Positions 16,965 through 27,541 of a stretch of DNA of 64,000 bases are shown in pieces (the first letter of the stretch is position 1; the number at the start of each line of letters is the position of its first letter). The stretch covers positions 1,300,568 to 1,364,567 of the forward strand of contig NZ_LGQW01000015.1 of assembly GCF_003116035.1 (NCBI RefSeq). The letters run 5' to 3'. Under the pieces are notes generated by a model. The model did no database searches, was not told where the DNA came from, and saw only the letters and a program-made list of their open reading frames with translations. The translations under genes were made by a program, and so were the position numbers. The DNA is from Azospirillum sp. TSH64. Lineage in GTDB: Bacteria; Pseudomonadota; Alphaproteobacteria; Azospirillales; Azospirillaceae.

Positions 16965-18005
16965 TCAGCCCACGCCCCAGCCGCCGGTGTCGGGGAAGGG
17001 GACCGGAGGCGGTGGGACGGCCGCCGCCGGATCGGCGACGATCCCGCGCGGCAGGGCGGGGGCGCCGGCTGGGGTTGGGAGCAGCCGGGTCGGCCTGACC
17101 CACCAGCCAGGCGATGCAGCGGCGATGGATTTGGCCGCGGAGTCGGCCGCCGCCGCCGTGGCGTAGAGGCCGAAGCAGGTGGCGCCGCTGCCGGACAGGC
17201 GGGGCAGCAGGCAGCCGGCGCTGCGCTCCAGCGCCGCCAGCACGTCGGCGATCACCGGTGCCACCGTCAGGGCCGGGGCGGTCAGGTCGTTGTTCCGCTC
17301 CAGCAATAGGGCGGCGAGGTCGGCCGCGTCGGCCGGTTTGCGGGTGAAGCGGGCAGGGGTGGAGAAACCGGCGCCGCTTTTGGCGCGGGCGGCCGCCATC
17401 GCCTTGAACACCGCCGGGGTCGGTACCGGGACATTCGGGTTGACCAGGACCACATGGGTTTCCGGCAGGTCCGGCGCCTCGTCCAACTCATCGCCGATGC
17501 CGCCGAAATAGCAGCTTCGCCCAGCGACGCAGACCGGCACGTCGGCGCCCAGCCCGGCGGCCACCGCAAACAGCGCCGCGTCGTCCGGCGCCACTCTCCA
17601 GAGCCGGGCGAGCGCCCGCAGGCAGGCGGCGGCGTCCGCCGATCCGCCGCCGATCCCCGATGCGACCGGCAGCGCCTTGGTCAGGGCGATCATCACGTCG
17701 GCCTCGCGCCCCAGCCGGACGGCCAGGGCATGGGCGGCGCGCATCACCAGATTGCTGGCGGGGGACTCGCCCATCAGGGCCGGGCCGAAAGGACCGGCGA
17801 TGGCCAGACGCGGGCCGGCCGGCGGCAGGTCGGCACCGCGCAGGGCCACCCGTGCCGCACCGGGTGTCAGGGCGATGCTGTCGCCGAACTCGGCGAAGGC
17901 GACGAGGCTGTCAAGCTCGTGATAGCCGTCGGCGCGCCGGCCGGTGACATGCAGGTAGAGGTTCAGCTTGGCCGGGGCGGCCTCGACGATGGGAAGACCG
18001 GTCAT
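16965..18005 (-). CDS. ispE: 4-diphosphocytidyl-2-C-methyl-D-erythritol kinase
   Basis: 346 residues, GHMP-kinase superfamily. IspE phosphorylates CDP-methylerythritol in the non-mevalonate isoprenoid pathway. AAPAKLNLYLHVTGRRADGY is the conserved N-terminal motif, PVASGIGGGSADAAACL the ATP-binding motif 2, and SGSGATCFGLY motif 3. It is somewhat longer than the typical 290-310 residues because of a Pro/Ala-rich C-terminal extension after about 310. The ATG at 18005 is chosen; a TTG three codons upstream is possible but would place the GGAG inside the gene. Essential housekeeping gene, cytoplasmic. Confidence 0.95.
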   Translation of the reverse strand: MTGLPIVEAAPAKLNLYLHVTGRRADGYHELDSLVAFAEFGDSIALTPGAARVALRGADLPPAGPRLAIAGPFGPALMGESPASNLVMRAAHALAVRLGREADVMIALTKALPVASGIGGGSADAAACLRALARLWRVAPDDAALFAVAAGLGADVPVCVAGRSCYFGGIGDELDEAPDLPETHVVLVNPNVPVPTPAVFKAMAAARAKSGAGFSTPARFTRKPADAADLAALLLERNNDLTAPALTVAPVIADVLAALERSAGCLLPRLSGSGATCFGLYATAAAADSAAKSIAAASPGWWVRPTRLLPTPAGAPALPRGIVADPAAAVPPPPVPFPDTGGWGVG

Positions 18006-18079
18006 AAGCTCCAATCCGCTGGCGGGCGCGCGACGACGCTCCTGTGTCGCACCCTTTCGCCCGCAGCGGCAAGGGGAGG

Positions 18080-18628
18080 TTAGATCTGGGCCAGCATGTC
18101 CTTCAGCAGCGTCTCACCCATCGGCCAGGGGCCATGGCCGCTGGCGCCGTTGATGTGGCCGACCTCGCCCGCGTCGATGAAGTCGGCGCCCCACAGCGCG
18201 GCGAAGCCGCAGGCGCGGGCGGCGGTGCAGTAGGGGTCGCTGCGGCTGCCGACCACCACCGCCGGGAAGGGCAGGGGATCGGTCGGCACCGGGGCGAAGC
18301 GGCAGGCCTCGGCCGGCACCGTCTGGGGTGATTCGACGTCGGGCGGGGCGACCAGCAAAGCGGCGGCGACCGTTTCCGTCCTGTCGCTGGCCGCGGCCCA
18401 GCGGGCGACGAGGATGCAGGCAAGGCTGTGCGCGACCAGCACGACCGGACCGGGCGCGGCACGCACCGCGTCGTCGAGCCGCTCCACCCAGCGGTCCGGC
18501 TCCGGCGCATCCCAATCGCCCAGATCGACGCGGGTCAGGGCCGGCAGACGGCCTTCCAGCCAGCTCTGCCAATGATCGGGGCCGGAGTTGCCCAGACCGG
18601 GAAGCACCAGAACGGTCGGCTGCGTCAT
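18080..18628 (-). CDS. RBBP9/YdeN-type alpha/beta hydrolase
   Basis: 182 residues. The N-terminal TVLVLPGLGNSGPDHWQSWL is the hallmark of the RBBP9/YdeN serine-hydrolase family. AHSLA holds the nucleophilic Ser near residue 68, SRSDPYC supplies the acid, and GEVGHINGASGHGPW the His. The biological substrate of bacterial members is unknown. The gene is separated by 74 bp from ispE on the same strand and may be co-transcribed with it. Shine-Dalgarno is poor (AAGAG). Confidence 0.88.
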   Translation of the reverse strand: MTQPTVLVLPGLGNSGPDHWQSWLEGRLPALTRVDLGDWDAPEPDRWVERLDDAVRAAPGPVVLVAHSLACILVARWAAASDRTETVAAALLVAPPDVESPQTVPAEACRFAPVPTDPLPFPAVVVGSRSDPYCTAARACGFAALWGADFIDAGEVGHINGASGHGPWPMGETLLKDMLAQI

Positions 18629-18720
18629 TCTTTCAACTCTTCGTTCGTAAATGTTGTGTGTACTGTCTGAACATTGCGTGCGGGCGAAAGCAGTGCTCGC
18701 AACGCGGTAATTCGGCGACT

Positions 18721-18748
18721 GGCATATCCCGTTACAACGGGATGTGCC
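18721..18748. promoter_or_regulatory. 28-bp palindrome upstream of the diacid-type chemoreceptor
   Basis: An inner perfect dyad ATCCCGTT-AC-AACGGGAT (18726-18743) is extended by GGCA and TGCC at the outer ends with one unpaired position between. It lies 49-76 bp before the TTG start of the chemoreceptor. The length and symmetry fit an operator for a dimeric regulator; an mRNA hairpin is also possible. Confidence 0.6.
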
Positions 18749-18796
18749 GTGGAAATCCGATTGAAAACCATAAACGGGAAGAAGGGGAGAAGCGTC

Positions 18797-20023
18797 TTGG
18801 ACATCAGCGCCACCATCGCACAGGATCTTTGCGACTCCATCGGCCGGGAACTGGACTCCGTCGTCTCCATCGCCGGCAAGAGCGGTGCCGTCATCGCCTC
18901 AACCGCGCGGGAGCGGATCGGCACCGGCCATCCGGTCGCCGGCGACATCGTGGCCCGCCGGCTGGACGAGCGTGCCGTCACCCGCGATGAGGCGGCCAAG
19001 TCGGGCGGCACGATGCGGGAAGGCTATGCCATCGCCATCGAGCTGGACGGAGAGCGGGTCGGGGCGCTCGCCATCGCGGCGCCGGCCGATCAGGCCCGCC
19101 GCTTCGCCCGCCTCGCGCGCCATTGGGTGCTGGCGACCCTGCGGGCCGAAACGGCGGAAACCCGCCGGGTCGCCCTGATGCGCGAATTGTCGGAACGGGT
19201 CGAGCGCGAAGTCGGCGGGTTCGCCACCGAACTGGCCGATGCCGGCCGCAAGCTGGAATCGGCGGTCGCGGCCGTCCGCTCCGCCGGGACGGATGGGTTG
19301 CGGCAGGCCGCCGATGCCGCGGGGGCGGCGCGTGCCGTGGATGGCTCGGTCAGCGCCATCGCCGGCATGCTCGACCGGCTGGCCTCGACCTCCGACCAGA
19401 TTTCCGGGGACACCAGCAAGGCGCGGGAGATCAGCCTTGCCGCGGCGTCGGACAGCGACCGCGCCACCACGGTGATGAACTCGCTGCGCTCCGCCGCGGA
19501 ACAGATCGCCAGCGTGGTGAAGCTGATCAATGCCATCGCCAGCCAGACCAACCTGCTGGCGTTGAACGCCACCATCGAGGCCGCGCGGGCGGGAGAGGCC
19601 GGGCGCGGCTTTGCCGTCGTCGCCAACGAGGTGAAGGCACTGTCGCGCCAGACCGCCGACGCCACCAAGCAGATCGCCGATCAGGTCGCCAATCTGCAAA
19701 AGGAAACCGCCGCGGTGGACGAGGCGCTGGGCCGCATCCATTCCACCATCGGCTCGATCCAGGCGATCAACGGCACCGTCGCCGCCGCCATCGACGAGCA
19801 GGCGACCCTGACCTCGGAGGTCGCGCGGTCGCTCGACCGTTCGCGTCAGGACGCCATGGCGGCGGAACAGCGGATCGGCGACGCCGAACAGACGCTGGGG
19901 GGCGTGACCCGCAATCTTGAGGAGCTGACCGCGCTGAGCCGCAGCATCGCGGAGCGGGCCGGCAGCCTGGGCAGCGGTCTCGCCGGCCGCGTCACCGACG
20001 CGCTGCGTCAGACGCGCGGATAA
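18797..20023 (+). CDS. Soluble methyl-accepting chemotaxis protein with CdaR-like sugar-diacid recognition domain
   Basis: 408 residues with no transmembrane helix. The N-terminal part (about 1-110: [49 protein letters not shown], then [15 protein letters not shown]) follows the plan of the putative sugar-diacid recognition domain of CdaR regulators. The C-terminal part is a chemoreceptor signalling domain with the hairpin tip [19 protein letters not shown] near residue 250. It should sense a cytoplasmic ligand and signal through CheA/CheW. TTG at 18797 is taken as start because GAAGGGGAG lies 7 nt upstream and the domain begins there. The domain assignment is by eye. The 3' end overlaps the convergent methyltransferase gene by 16 bp. 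Confidence 0.85.
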   Translation: MDISATIAQDLCDSIGRELDSVVSIAGKSGAVIASTARERIGTGHPVAGDIVARRLDERAVTRDEAAKSGGTMREGYAIAIELDGERVGALAIAAPADQARRFARLARHWVLATLRAETAETRRVALMRELSERVEREVGGFATELADAGRKLESAVAAVRSAGTDGLRQAADAAGAARAVDGSVSAIAGMLDRLASTSDQISGDTSKAREISLAAASDSDRATTVMNSLRSAAEQIASVVKLINAIASQTNLLALNATIEAARAGEAGRGFAVVANEVKALSRQTADATKQIADQVANLQKETAAVDEALGRIHSTIGSIQAINGTVAAAIDEQATLTSEVARSLDRSRQDAMAAEQRIGDAEQTLGGVTRNLEELTALSRSIAERAGSLGSGLAGRVTDALRQTRG

Positions 20024-20817
20024 GGCTGCTGGCAGTCGACGGAATCGCCGCCGGCGATGGTGGTGCGGGGGGTGCCGCTTCTGGCGGCGGGGGCCGCACC
20101 GCCCGGCAGCGGCACGATCAGCCGGCGCTTCACCGGCTGCTGCGCCGCCCGGCGCGACACGCCGGCAAAGATCTGCTTCGACGCCTCGATCATCGTCACC
20201 CCGGCGAAGGCCTTGAACCAGCGCCCGCCGACCTCTTCCCAGGCGGGTGCCGTCTTTTGCAGGAAGTGCGAGCGGAGCGGCGGCATGAACAGGGCGTGGC
20301 GGGTGCGTTCCGGCACGAACATGGTGTCGCGCAGCACCTGCTTCAGCTGCGAGGCGGAATAGGGAAAGCCGTGGCCGAAGGGTGTCCAGTCGGCGCGCGC
20401 CCACAGGCCGCGGCGGTTCGGCACCACCGCCAGCACCCGGCCGCCGCCGGCCAGCACGCGCCAGATCTCGCGCATCATCGGGCGCAACTGCTCGGTGCCC
20501 TCGAGCCCATGGACCAGAAGCACGCGGTCAATGGTGTTGTCGCCGAAGGGCAGGTCGGCCTCGTCGCCCAGCGCCACCATGCCGGGCCCCTCCGCCGGCC
20601 AGAAGCTGACGCCCTGGCTGGCCGGCATCACCGCCACCACCCGGTCGGCCTCGCCCATGAAGGGTCGCAGGTAGGGTGTGGTGTAGCCGACGCCGAGAAC
20701 GATCTGGTCGCGCACGTCCGGCCAGATGGTGCGGATGCGCCGCCGGATCATCCGCTGGGCCGTCTGCCCCAATCCGGACTCGTAGAACTCCCTCAGATCG
20801 ACGATATCTGTGTACAT
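20008..20817 (-). CDS. SAM-dependent methyltransferase
   Basis: 269 residues of the class I (Methyltransf_11-like) group. The motif I region is [16 protein letters not shown], a variant of the glycine-rich SAM loop. Motif II-like [20 protein letters not shown] and the post-motif [20 protein letters not shown] follow. Alphaproteobacteria usually keep this gene next to gloB, as here, where it is divergent from gloB over 54 bp. The substrate is unknown. The ATG at 20817 follows from the start of the conserved N-terminus [20 protein letters not shown]. It overlaps the chemoreceptor by 16 bp tail to tail. Confidence 0.88.
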   Translation of the reverse strand: MYTDIVDLREFYESGLGQTAQRMIRRRIRTIWPDVRDQIVLGVGYTTPYLRPFMGEADRVVAVMPASQGVSFWPAEGPGMVALGDEADLPFGDNTIDRVLLVHGLEGTEQLRPMMREIWRVLAGGGRVLAVVPNRRGLWARADWTPFGHGFPYSASQLKQVLRDTMFVPERTRHALFMPPLRSHFLQKTAPAWEEVGGRWFKAFAGVTMIEASKQIFAGVSRRAAQQPVKRRLIVPLPGGAAPAARSGTPRTTIAGGDSVDCQQPYPRV

Positions 20818-20871
20818 GGTATCCCAAGCGTAACACGGGTTTCGTATCGCAACAGCAGGGAGTCCGCTGCC

Positions 20872-21639
20872 GTGGAGGTCATTCTCGTTCCGGCTTTCGC
20901 CGACAACTATATCTATGTGCTGCGCGACGCGGCATCCGGCAAGGTCGGTGTGGTCGATCCCGGCGACGCTGCCCCGGTGCAGGCCGAGCTGGATCGGCGC
21001 GGCTGGTCCCTGACCCACATCTTCCTGACCCATCATCACGACGACCATATCGGCGGAGCGGCGGCACTGAAGGAGCGCCATCGCGCCAGCGTGGTCGGCG
21101 CCCGTGCCGACGCCCACCGCATCCCCGGCATGGATGTGGCACTCAGCGACGGCGACCGTACGGTGTTCGGCGAGCAGACCGCCCGTGTCTTCGCCGTGCC
21201 CGGCCACACCAGCGGCCACATCGCTTTCTGGTTCGAGGCGGCGGAAACCCTGTTCAGCGGCGACACGCTGTTCTCGCTGGGCTGCGGCCGTCTGTTTGAA
21301 GGCACGCCGGCGCAGATGTGGGAGTCGCTGCAAAGCCTGCGGGCGCTGACCGACCGGACCCTGGTCTATTGCGGCCACGAATACACCCAGTCGAATGGAC
21401 GCTTCGCCCTGACCGTCGATCCCGCCAACGCCGCCCTGCATCAGCGGATGGAGGAGGTTGCGGAGCTGCGCGAGCGGAACCGGCCGACGCTTCCCACCAC
21501 CATCGGCATGGAACGGCGCACCAACCCCTTCCTGCGCGCCGACGATCCCGGTGTCCAGGCCGCCATCGGCATGACCGGCGCCCCGTCGGTGGAGGTGTTC
21601 GCCGAACTGCGCCGGCGCAAGGACCATTTCCGCGGGTGA
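20872..21639 (+). CDS. gloB: Hydroxyacylglutathione hydrolase (glyoxalase II)
   Basis: 255 residues, the usual length. It hydrolyses S-lactoylglutathione to lactate and glutathione in methylglyoxal detoxification. The binuclear metal motif THHHDDHIGG lies near residue 55, and GHTSGHIAFWF, FSGDTLFSLGCGRLFEG and CGHEYTQSN carry the remaining ligands and glutathione site. The C-terminus has the typical EVFAELRRRKDHFRG. The GTG at 20872 is used because AGGGAG lies about 9 nt upstream and VEVILVPAFADNYIYVLRD is the expected N-terminus. The GST gene follows 38 bp later. Confidence 0.96.
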   Translation: MEVILVPAFADNYIYVLRDAASGKVGVVDPGDAAPVQAELDRRGWSLTHIFLTHHHDDHIGGAAALKERHRASVVGARADAHRIPGMDVALSDGDRTVFGEQTARVFAVPGHTSGHIAFWFEAAETLFSGDTLFSLGCGRLFEGTPAQMWESLQSLRALTDRTLVYCGHEYTQSNGRFALTVDPANAALHQRMEEVAELRERNRPTLPTTIGMERRTNPFLRADDPGVQAAIGMTGAPSVEVFAELRRRKDHFRG

Positions 21640-21677
21640 AGCTTGCCGACAACCAATCGAATGCGGAAGGAGCGTCC

Positions 21678-22283
21678 ATGTTGAAGCTGCGCTGGAGCCC
21701 CACCTCGCCCTATGTGCGCAAGGTGATGATGGTCCTGATCGAACGCGGGCTGGAGGACCGGGTGGAGCGGGTGACGACCGATCCCTGGTCGGCCGACACC
21801 GATCTGCCGACGGACAACCCGCTGGGCAAGGTCCCCGCCCTGACGCTGGAGGACGGCACCACGCTGTTCGACAGCCCGGTGATCGTCGAGTATCTCGATT
21901 CGCTGGGCGACCGGGCGCCGCTGTTCCCGCCGGCCGGCCCGGCCCGTTGGACGGCGCTGCGCCAGCAGGCCGTCGCCGACGGCATCTGTGATGCCGCCAT
22001 CCTGCGCCGGCTGGAATCCATGCGTCCGGACGGCGAAAAATCGGCCAACTGGATGGAACGCCAGCGTAAGGCGGTGGCCCGTTCGCTCGACCTGCTGGAG
22101 GCGGAGGCCGCGTCGCTGGAGGGTGAGGCGACCATCGGCATCCTGTCGGTGCTGGTGGCGCTCGGTTACCTCGATTTCCGGTTCGGGCACGAGGATTGGC
22201 GCGTGGGGCGCCCGGCGCTCACCGCCTGGTTCACCAAGGCTTCTGACCGTGACAGCCTGCGTCGGACGGCGCCGCCGGTGTAA
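21678..22283 (+). CDS. Glutathione S-transferase family protein
   Basis: 201 residues. The thioredoxin-like N-terminal domain starts LKLRWSPTSPYVRKVMMVLI with the SPYVRK active-site turn; NPLGKVPAL gives the cis-Pro and FDSPVIVEYLD the glutathione gamma-Glu contacts. The remaining residues are the all-helical domain. GGAAGGAG lies 5 nt before the ATG. The position 38 bp behind gloB on the same strand suggests a small glutathione-dependent detoxification operon. The substrate is unknown. Confidence 0.92.
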   Translation: MLKLRWSPTSPYVRKVMMVLIERGLEDRVERVTTDPWSADTDLPTDNPLGKVPALTLEDGTTLFDSPVIVEYLDSLGDRAPLFPPAGPARWTALRQQAVADGICDAAILRRLESMRPDGEKSANWMERQRKAVARSLDLLEAEAASLEGEATIGILSVLVALGYLDFRFGHEDWRVGRPALTAWFTKASDRDSLRRTAPPV

Positions 22284-22497
22284 CGTCGGCATTCCTTCCA
22301 GATTCTACGCGGTATGCGTGCAGTAACGCGGCGTCCGGCCCAGTCGGGCGCCGCTATTCGTTTCACGCGCTGTTTACGTTCGATTCACCATGACCGCCTG
22401 CGCGACCGATGATTTCCGGCCTCCGGCAATCTTTCGATTGTGCGTAGCGAAAACTTCATCCAACCGTCACCGATTCATCCAACCAGAAGGGCTACCC

Positions 22498-25176
22498 ATG
22501 GCACCGGCCGGCTTGCGGAGAACCGCGGGCGCGGTACGGACAACCTCCAAGCCACGGGTGGCCCATATGGCAAAGCCTATCGACCAGCGCCGGCGGTCCG
22601 GCATCAAGTCGAAGATGCTGATCGCCTTCGGAACCGTGGCGGCACTGCCCTGCATCGCGGCGGTGGTCGGCTGGATGTCCTACGGCGCCGTCCGCGGCCA
22701 TGTCGCCGACATCACAGGGACGCAGGTGCCGGTGCTCAGCGCCGCCCATGGCCTTGCCACCACCACGGCGCGGGTGCTGGCGCTGGGGCCGCTGATCGAC
22801 GCCGCTTCGTCGGAGGAGGATCTGGTCCGGCTGCGCAATGCGGCGGGCGAGCAGCGTCGGACGCTGGATGGTCAGCTCGCCCAGCTGGCCGGCGGACAGG
22901 GCCATGCTGGTGGCGATGCGGCCCGCGTCGCCGACCTGACCGGAACCGCGCGCTCGCTGCTCGGCACCATCGATGCGCTGGGGACGGCGACCGGACGGCG
23001 GCTGACCTTGCAGGAACAGCGCAGCGGCCGGCTGGCGGAGCTGAGCGATGCCCATGCCCGTCTGCTCGCCGCGCTGAAGCCGGACATGCAGGCCTCGCGC
23101 GAACAGCTGGCCCAGGCGATTTCCGCGATGGTGCAGGCGACCTCCGAATCCTCCGCGGTGATCGGCGCCGAACTGGGGCAGACGGTGATCCCGCTGTTCC
23201 AGCTGCGCGGTGCCGAAGCGGCCCTGGCAAAATCGCTGCTGATCGGCGCCTTCGAGACCAACCGGTCCAAGGTGATGTCGCTCTCCACCGACTTCGACTC
23301 CGCGCTGTCCGACCTGCAGGGCGCACTGCGTCCGCTGGCGAAGAGCGAGGCGGCGGCCCCGGTGGTGGCGACGATCAACGAGCTGGCCGCCTTCGGCGAT
23401 GGCGATGCCAGCGTCTACACCCGCCGCGTCCGTCAGCTGAGCCCCGGGATTCCGGAGGCGGAAGGGCAAAAGCTGACCGAGTCGCTAAACGCCAGCGTCG
23501 ACGACATCGTCCGGCTGGACCGCGACGCCAACGCCCGCATGCTGCCGCTGATGCTGAATTCGCGCGGCCGCATCGCTGAGGCCGGCAATGCGATCGCCGA
23601 ACGGATGCAGGATTTGTCCACCAACACGGTGCCGGCGGCGCAGCAGCGCTACACCGTCCTGAGCGGCCTGATGGCCGACGCCAACCTGCTGGCCGGCAAG
23701 CTGGCGGAGGCCGGCAACGCCGAGACGCCGGCCCGTCTGACTGCCGCCCGCCGCATGCTGGACCCGCTGGCCGCAACGATCCGCGGCACCCTGGCCGCGT
23801 CCGGCGACGATCTGGGGGCGGAGGTCCGCCGGCTGGCGGAGCGGCTGCTGGACCTTGGCTTCGGCAACGACGGCATCCTGGCGCTGCGGGCCGGCGAGCT
23901 GGCGGCCTATGCCGAGAATGCCGCGCTGATCGACAGCAACCGCAGCACCGGCGCCACCCTCACCGCCATGGTCGACGGGCTGGTCCAGGCGGCGGAAAAG
24001 GCGACCGCCGACGGGGCCGCCGCCGCCCATGAGGCGCTGGAGCGCACCAATCAGGTTCAAATCCTGCTGGCGACCGCCGGCGTGCTGCTGGCCGGTCTGA
24101 TCGTCTCGCTCTATGTCGGGCGCCGCGTCGTCGGCCGGATGGAGACGCTCGCCGATGCCATGCGCCGGGTCGCCGGCGGCGACCTGACGGTCGAGCAGAA
24201 GGCCGACGGCAATGACGAGATCACCGACATGGCCCGTGCGCTGTTCGTCTTCATCGCCAACGCCCGCGCCATGGAAGAGGCGCACGAGAAGGTGGAGATC
24301 GAGCGCCGCAACGCCGCGTCGGCCCGCCGCACCAGCATGCTGGAGATCGCCGACCAGTTCGAACGCAACGTGCTGAGCAGCGTCGAAACGCTGGCCGAGG
24401 CCGCGCGCCAGATGGCCGCCCGCGCCCGCTCGCTGACCGACATCGCCGCCAACGCCAACGACCGCGCCGAGGCCGCGATGCAGCTGTCCGGCGAGATGGC
24501 GGCGGGCATCCAGCAGGTGGCGACCGCCGCTTCGGAAATCTCCCAGTCCATCGCCGAGATCAGCAAGCGCACCGGCGAATCGGCCCGCATCATCGGCGAC
24601 ACCGCCGCCGGAGCGGAGCAGGTGAAGGCCACCGTCGCCGACCTGTCGAGCACGGCGGGAGAGATCGGCACCGTCGTCGGGCTGATCGACGAGATCGCCG
24701 GCCAGACCAACCTCTTGGCGTTGAACGCCACCATCGAGGCGGCGAGGGCAGGGGAGATGGGCCGCGGCTTCGCCGTGGTCGCCGGAGAGGTGAAGGCCCT
24801 TGCCGGCCAGACCGCCCAGGCCACCGCCGAGATCGCCCGCCAGATCGCCGCGACCCAGGCGGCCAGCCGCGAGACGGCGGAGGTGGTGGCGGCCATGACC
24901 GGCAGCGTCCAGCGCATCGAATCCAACGCCTCGGCCATCGCCGCGGCGGTGGAGGAGCAGGCGGTGATCACGTCGAGCATCGTCGACAGCTCGCACCGTG
25001 TGGCGGTCGGCACCCAGGCGGCGTCGGACCATGTCGCCGGCCTGTCCGAGGCCGCGGCCAAGGTGCGTACCCAAGCCGGTGACGTGCTGCTGGTGGCGGA
25101 AGGCCTGTCGCACGAGGCGACCAACCTCGGCTCCGCCGTGCATCTGTTCCTCCAGGAAATCCGGGCCGCGCGATGA
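22498..25176 (+). CDS. Transmembrane methyl-accepting chemotaxis protein with long sensor region
   Basis: 892 residues. A transmembrane helix near 40-60 ([20 protein letters not shown]) is followed by a long helical periplasmic or extracytoplasmic region (about 60-520). A second helix is at about 521-541, then a HAMP domain (about 542-595) and the signalling domain with tip [19 protein letters not shown] near 735. The sensor region is larger than the ordinary 4-helix bundle and reads as stacked helical bundles. The ATG at 22498 has AGAAGG 7 nt upstream; MAKPID at 22567 is an alternative start. It is a single gene; the ligand is unknown. Confidence 0.92.
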   Translation: MAPAGLRRTAGAVRTTSKPRVAHMAKPIDQRRRSGIKSKMLIAFGTVAALPCIAAVVGWMSYGAVRGHVADITGTQVPVLSAAHGLATTTARVLALGPLIDAASSEEDLVRLRNAAGEQRRTLDGQLAQLAGGQGHAGGDAARVADLTGTARSLLGTIDALGTATGRRLTLQEQRSGRLAELSDAHARLLAALKPDMQASREQLAQAISAMVQATSESSAVIGAELGQTVIPLFQLRGAEAALAKSLLIGAFETNRSKVMSLSTDFDSALSDLQGALRPLAKSEAAAPVVATINELAAFGDGDASVYTRRVRQLSPGIPEAEGQKLTESLNASVDDIVRLDRDANARMLPLMLNSRGRIAEAGNAIAERMQDLSTNTVPAAQQRYTVLSGLMADANLLAGKLAEAGNAETPARLTAARRMLDPLAATIRGTLAASGDDLGAEVRRLAERLLDLGFGNDGILALRAGELAAYAENAALIDSNRSTGATLTAMVDGLVQAAEKATADGAAAAHEALERTNQVQILLATAGVLLAGLIVSLYVGRRVVGRMETLADAMRRVAGGDLTVEQKADGNDEITDMARALFVFIANARAMEEAHEKVEIERRNAASARRTSMLEIADQFERNVLSSVETLAEAARQMAARARSLTDIAANANDRAEAAMQLSGEMAAGIQQVATAASEISQSIAEISKRTGESARIIGDTAAGAEQVKATVADLSSTAGEIGTVVGLIDEIAGQTNLLALNATIEAARAGEMGRGFAVVAGEVKALAGQTAQATAEIARQIAATQAASRETAEVVAAMTGSVQRIESNASAIAAAVEEQAVITSSIVDSSHRVAVGTQAASDHVAGLSEAAAKVRTQAGDVLLVAEGLSHEATNLGSAVHLFLQEIRAAR

Positions 25177-25216
25177 GCCTTGCCAGGACTTCGCGTTCCC
25201 GGTCTCGAACGGGTCG

Positions 25217-25235
25217 GTTTCATAAAACTGACACG
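25217..25235 (+). promoter_or_regulatory. Pho box before pstS
   Basis: GTTTCATA-AAA-CTGACACG resembles the PhoB consensus of two CTGTCAT-type half-sites with an 11-bp start-to-start spacing, which is kept exactly here (25217 and 25228). It lies about 135 bp before the pstS start. It predicts induction of pstSCAB under phosphate limitation by a PhoB encoded elsewhere. Confidence 0.65.
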
Positions 25236-25367
25236 TAAACAAAACAAACCCGTCACCGGCGGCGGCTATGGTCACCGCGACGAAGAAGGCGGGTTCCGAC
25301 ATCCGGCCAAGGCCGGGCTTTTCCGAAAAACCCAACCAAACCGTCCAAACCTATCGGGAGTTTAGCC

Positions 25368-26444
25368 GTGAAAACCATGACCTCGGCGTTCGTTCGCTGC
25401 GCTGCCTTCGGTGCCCTGGCCGTCCTGTCCGTGTCGGTCGCCCCGATTTCGGTCGCTTCGGCCGCCGACATCTCCGGCGCCGGCGCCACCTTCCCGTACC
25501 CGATCTATGCCAAGTGGGCCGACGCCTACAAGAAGGAGACGGGCACGGGCCTGAACTACCAGTCGATCGGTTCGGGCGGCGGCATCAAGCAGATCAAGGC
25601 CAAGACGGTCACCTTCGGCGCGTCGGACATGCCGCTGAAGCCGGAAGAGCTGGAGCAGGCCGGCCTGATCCAGTTCCCGATGATCATGGGCGGCGTGGTT
25701 CCGGTCGTGAACCTGAAGGGCATCAAGGCCGGCGAGGTCAAGCTGTCGGGCACCGTTCTCGCCAACATCTACATGGGCGAGATCACCAAGTGGAACGACG
25801 CGCAGATCAAGGCGCTGAACCCCAACGTCAACCTGCCGAACACCGCCATCGCCCCGGTCTACCGCTCTGACGGGTCGGGCACCAACTTCCTGTTCACCGA
25901 CTACCTGTCGAAGACCAGCCCGAAGTTCAAGACCCAGATCGGCGCCAACACCTCCGTCCAGTGGCCGGCCGGCATCGGCGCCAAGGGCAACGAGGGCGTG
26001 GCCAACATGGTCAAGCAGACGGACGGCTCGATCGGCTACGTCGAATACGCCTACGCCAAGCAGAACAACATCACCCATCTCGATCTGCAGAACAAGGACG
26101 GCAAGACCGTCTCCCCGAAGATCGAGGCCTTCCAGGCTGCCGCCGCCAACGCCGACTGGGCCAATGCCAAGGGCTACTACGTCCTGCTGACCGACGAGCC
26201 GGGTGCGGAGAGCTGGCCGATCACCGGCGCCAGCTTCATCCTGATGTACAAGACCCCGCAGGACGTGGCGTCTTCGGCCGAAGCGCTGAAGTTCTTCGAC
26301 TGGGCCTACAAGAACGGCTCCAAGATGGCGACCGAGCTGGACTATGTCCCGATGCCGGACGCCGTGGTGTCGCTGGTCCAGAAGACCTGGTCGCAGACCA
26401 TCCAGGCCGACGGCAAGCCGGTCTGGACCGCGTCGGCCAAGTAA
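25368..26444 (+). CDS. pstS: Phosphate ABC transporter substrate-binding protein PstS
   Basis: 358 residues. A signal peptide (about 1-32) ends SVASA, and the mature protein begins [18 protein letters not shown]. The phosphate-coordinating segments [12 protein letters not shown] and [17 protein letters not shown] are intact. PstS captures phosphate in the periplasm for PstCAB. The GTG start has CGGGAG 7 nt upstream; the ATG at 25377 is an alternative. A Pho box lies upstream and pstC follows after 108 bp. Confidence 0.97.
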   Translation: MKTMTSAFVRCAAFGALAVLSVSVAPISVASAADISGAGATFPYPIYAKWADAYKKETGTGLNYQSIGSGGGIKQIKAKTVTFGASDMPLKPEELEQAGLIQFPMIMGGVVPVVNLKGIKAGEVKLSGTVLANIYMGEITKWNDAQIKALNPNVNLPNTAIAPVYRSDGSGTNFLFTDYLSKTSPKFKTQIGANTSVQWPAGIGAKGNEGVANMVKQTDGSIGYVEYAYAKQNNITHLDLQNKDGKTVSPKIEAFQAAAANADWANAKGYYVLLTDEPGAESWPITGASFILMYKTPQDVASSAEALKFFDWAYKNGSKMATELDYVPMPDAVVSLVQKTWSQTIQADGKPVWTASAK

Positions 26445-26552
26445 CGACGGCCAACCGACCCCGGGCGGGCCGCTGGTTGGCGCGCCCGGGGGCATGATCG
26501 CCGGAGGGGACGGAAATTGCGCCGTCCCCACCGCACGCCTCACGGAGCGGCC

Positions 26553-27536
26553 ATGACCGAGATCGCGCTGACCTTGACCGACGCACACGCCTCCACCGCC
26601 CGACGGGCCCGCCGCCAGCGCCTGCAGGATGCGGCTTTCCGCAACGCCACCCTCGCATTCGCGCTGCTCGTCCTGCTGATTCTGGGCGGCGTCACGGTTT
26701 CCCTGATCGACGGCGCGCTGCCGGCACTCCGCGCGTTCGGCTTCGGATTCGTCGGAACCGAAGTCTGGAACCCGGTGTCGGAGGAATTCGGCGCGCTCGC
26801 CCCCATTTACGGCACGCTGGTAACGTCGGTCATCGCCATGGCTGTCGGCATTCCCGTCAGCTTCGGCATCGCCCTGTTCATCACCGAGATGTGCCCCGCC
26901 TGGCTGAAGCGCCCGCTCGGCGTCGCCATCGAGCTGCTCGCCGGGATCCCCAGCATCATCTACGGCATCTGGGGCCTGTTCGTCTTCGCCCCCTTCATGC
27001 AGTCGACCATCCAGCCCTTCCTGATCAATACGCTGGGCCAGATCCCCGGCATCGGCAACCTGTTCATGGGGCCGCCCTACGGCATCGGCATCCTGACCGC
27101 CGGCCTGATCCTGGGCATCATGGTTCTGCCCTTCATCACCTCCATCACCCGCGACGTCTTCGAGACGGTGCCGCCGATGGTGCGTGAATCCGCCTACGGG
27201 CTGGGTGCCACCACCTGGGAGGTGGTGTGGAACGTGGTGCTGCCCTACACCCGCACCGGCGTCGTCGGCGGCGTGATGCTGGGGCTGGGCCGCGCGCTGG
27301 GCGAGACGATGGCGGTTACCTTCGTCATCGGCAACGCGCACCGCATCAGCTCCTCGATCATGGCGCCGGGCACGACGATCTCGGCCTCCATCGCCAACGA
27401 GTTCACCGAGGCGGTTGGTGACGTCTACACCTCCTCGCTGGTGGCGCTCGGCCTGATCCTGTTCCTGATCACCTTCGCCGTCCTGTCGATCGCCAAGCTG
27501 ATGCTGCTGCGCCTGCAGCGCAAGGCCGGAGTCTGA
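26553..27536 (+). CDS. pstC: Phosphate ABC transporter permease PstC
   Basis: 327 residues with about six transmembrane helices. [19 protein letters not shown] and the EAA-type loop [26 protein letters not shown] are typical of PstC, which pairs with PstA in the inner membrane. The ATG at 26553 is used, with GGAG about 6 nt upstream; the frame continues 12 codons further without a better signal. pstA starts 5 bp after the stop. Confidence 0.96.
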   Translation: MTEIALTLTDAHASTARRARRQRLQDAAFRNATLAFALLVLLILGGVTVSLIDGALPALRAFGFGFVGTEVWNPVSEEFGALAPIYGTLVTSVIAMAVGIPVSFGIALFITEMCPAWLKRPLGVAIELLAGIPSIIYGIWGLFVFAPFMQSTIQPFLINTLGQIPGIGNLFMGPPYGIGILTAGLILGIMVLPFITSITRDVFETVPPMVRESAYGLGATTWEVVWNVVLPYTRTGVVGGVMLGLGRALGETMAVTFVIGNAHRISSSIMAPGTTISASIANEFTEAVGDVYTSSLVALGLILFLITFAVLSIAKLMLLRLQRKAGV

Positions 27537-27541
27537 GGCCC

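Noticed and set aside
18700..18735. Sigma-54 promoter-like TGGCATATCCCGTTAC
   Set aside because: The required GC and TGC elements at -24 and -12 are not both present at the right spacing; the segment is better explained by the palindrome.
21645..22497. Possible frameshift or extra gene between the GST and the large chemoreceptor
   Set aside because: The GST ends with a full C-terminal domain and the chemoreceptor has its own ribosome site; the gap shows no interrupted reading frame.
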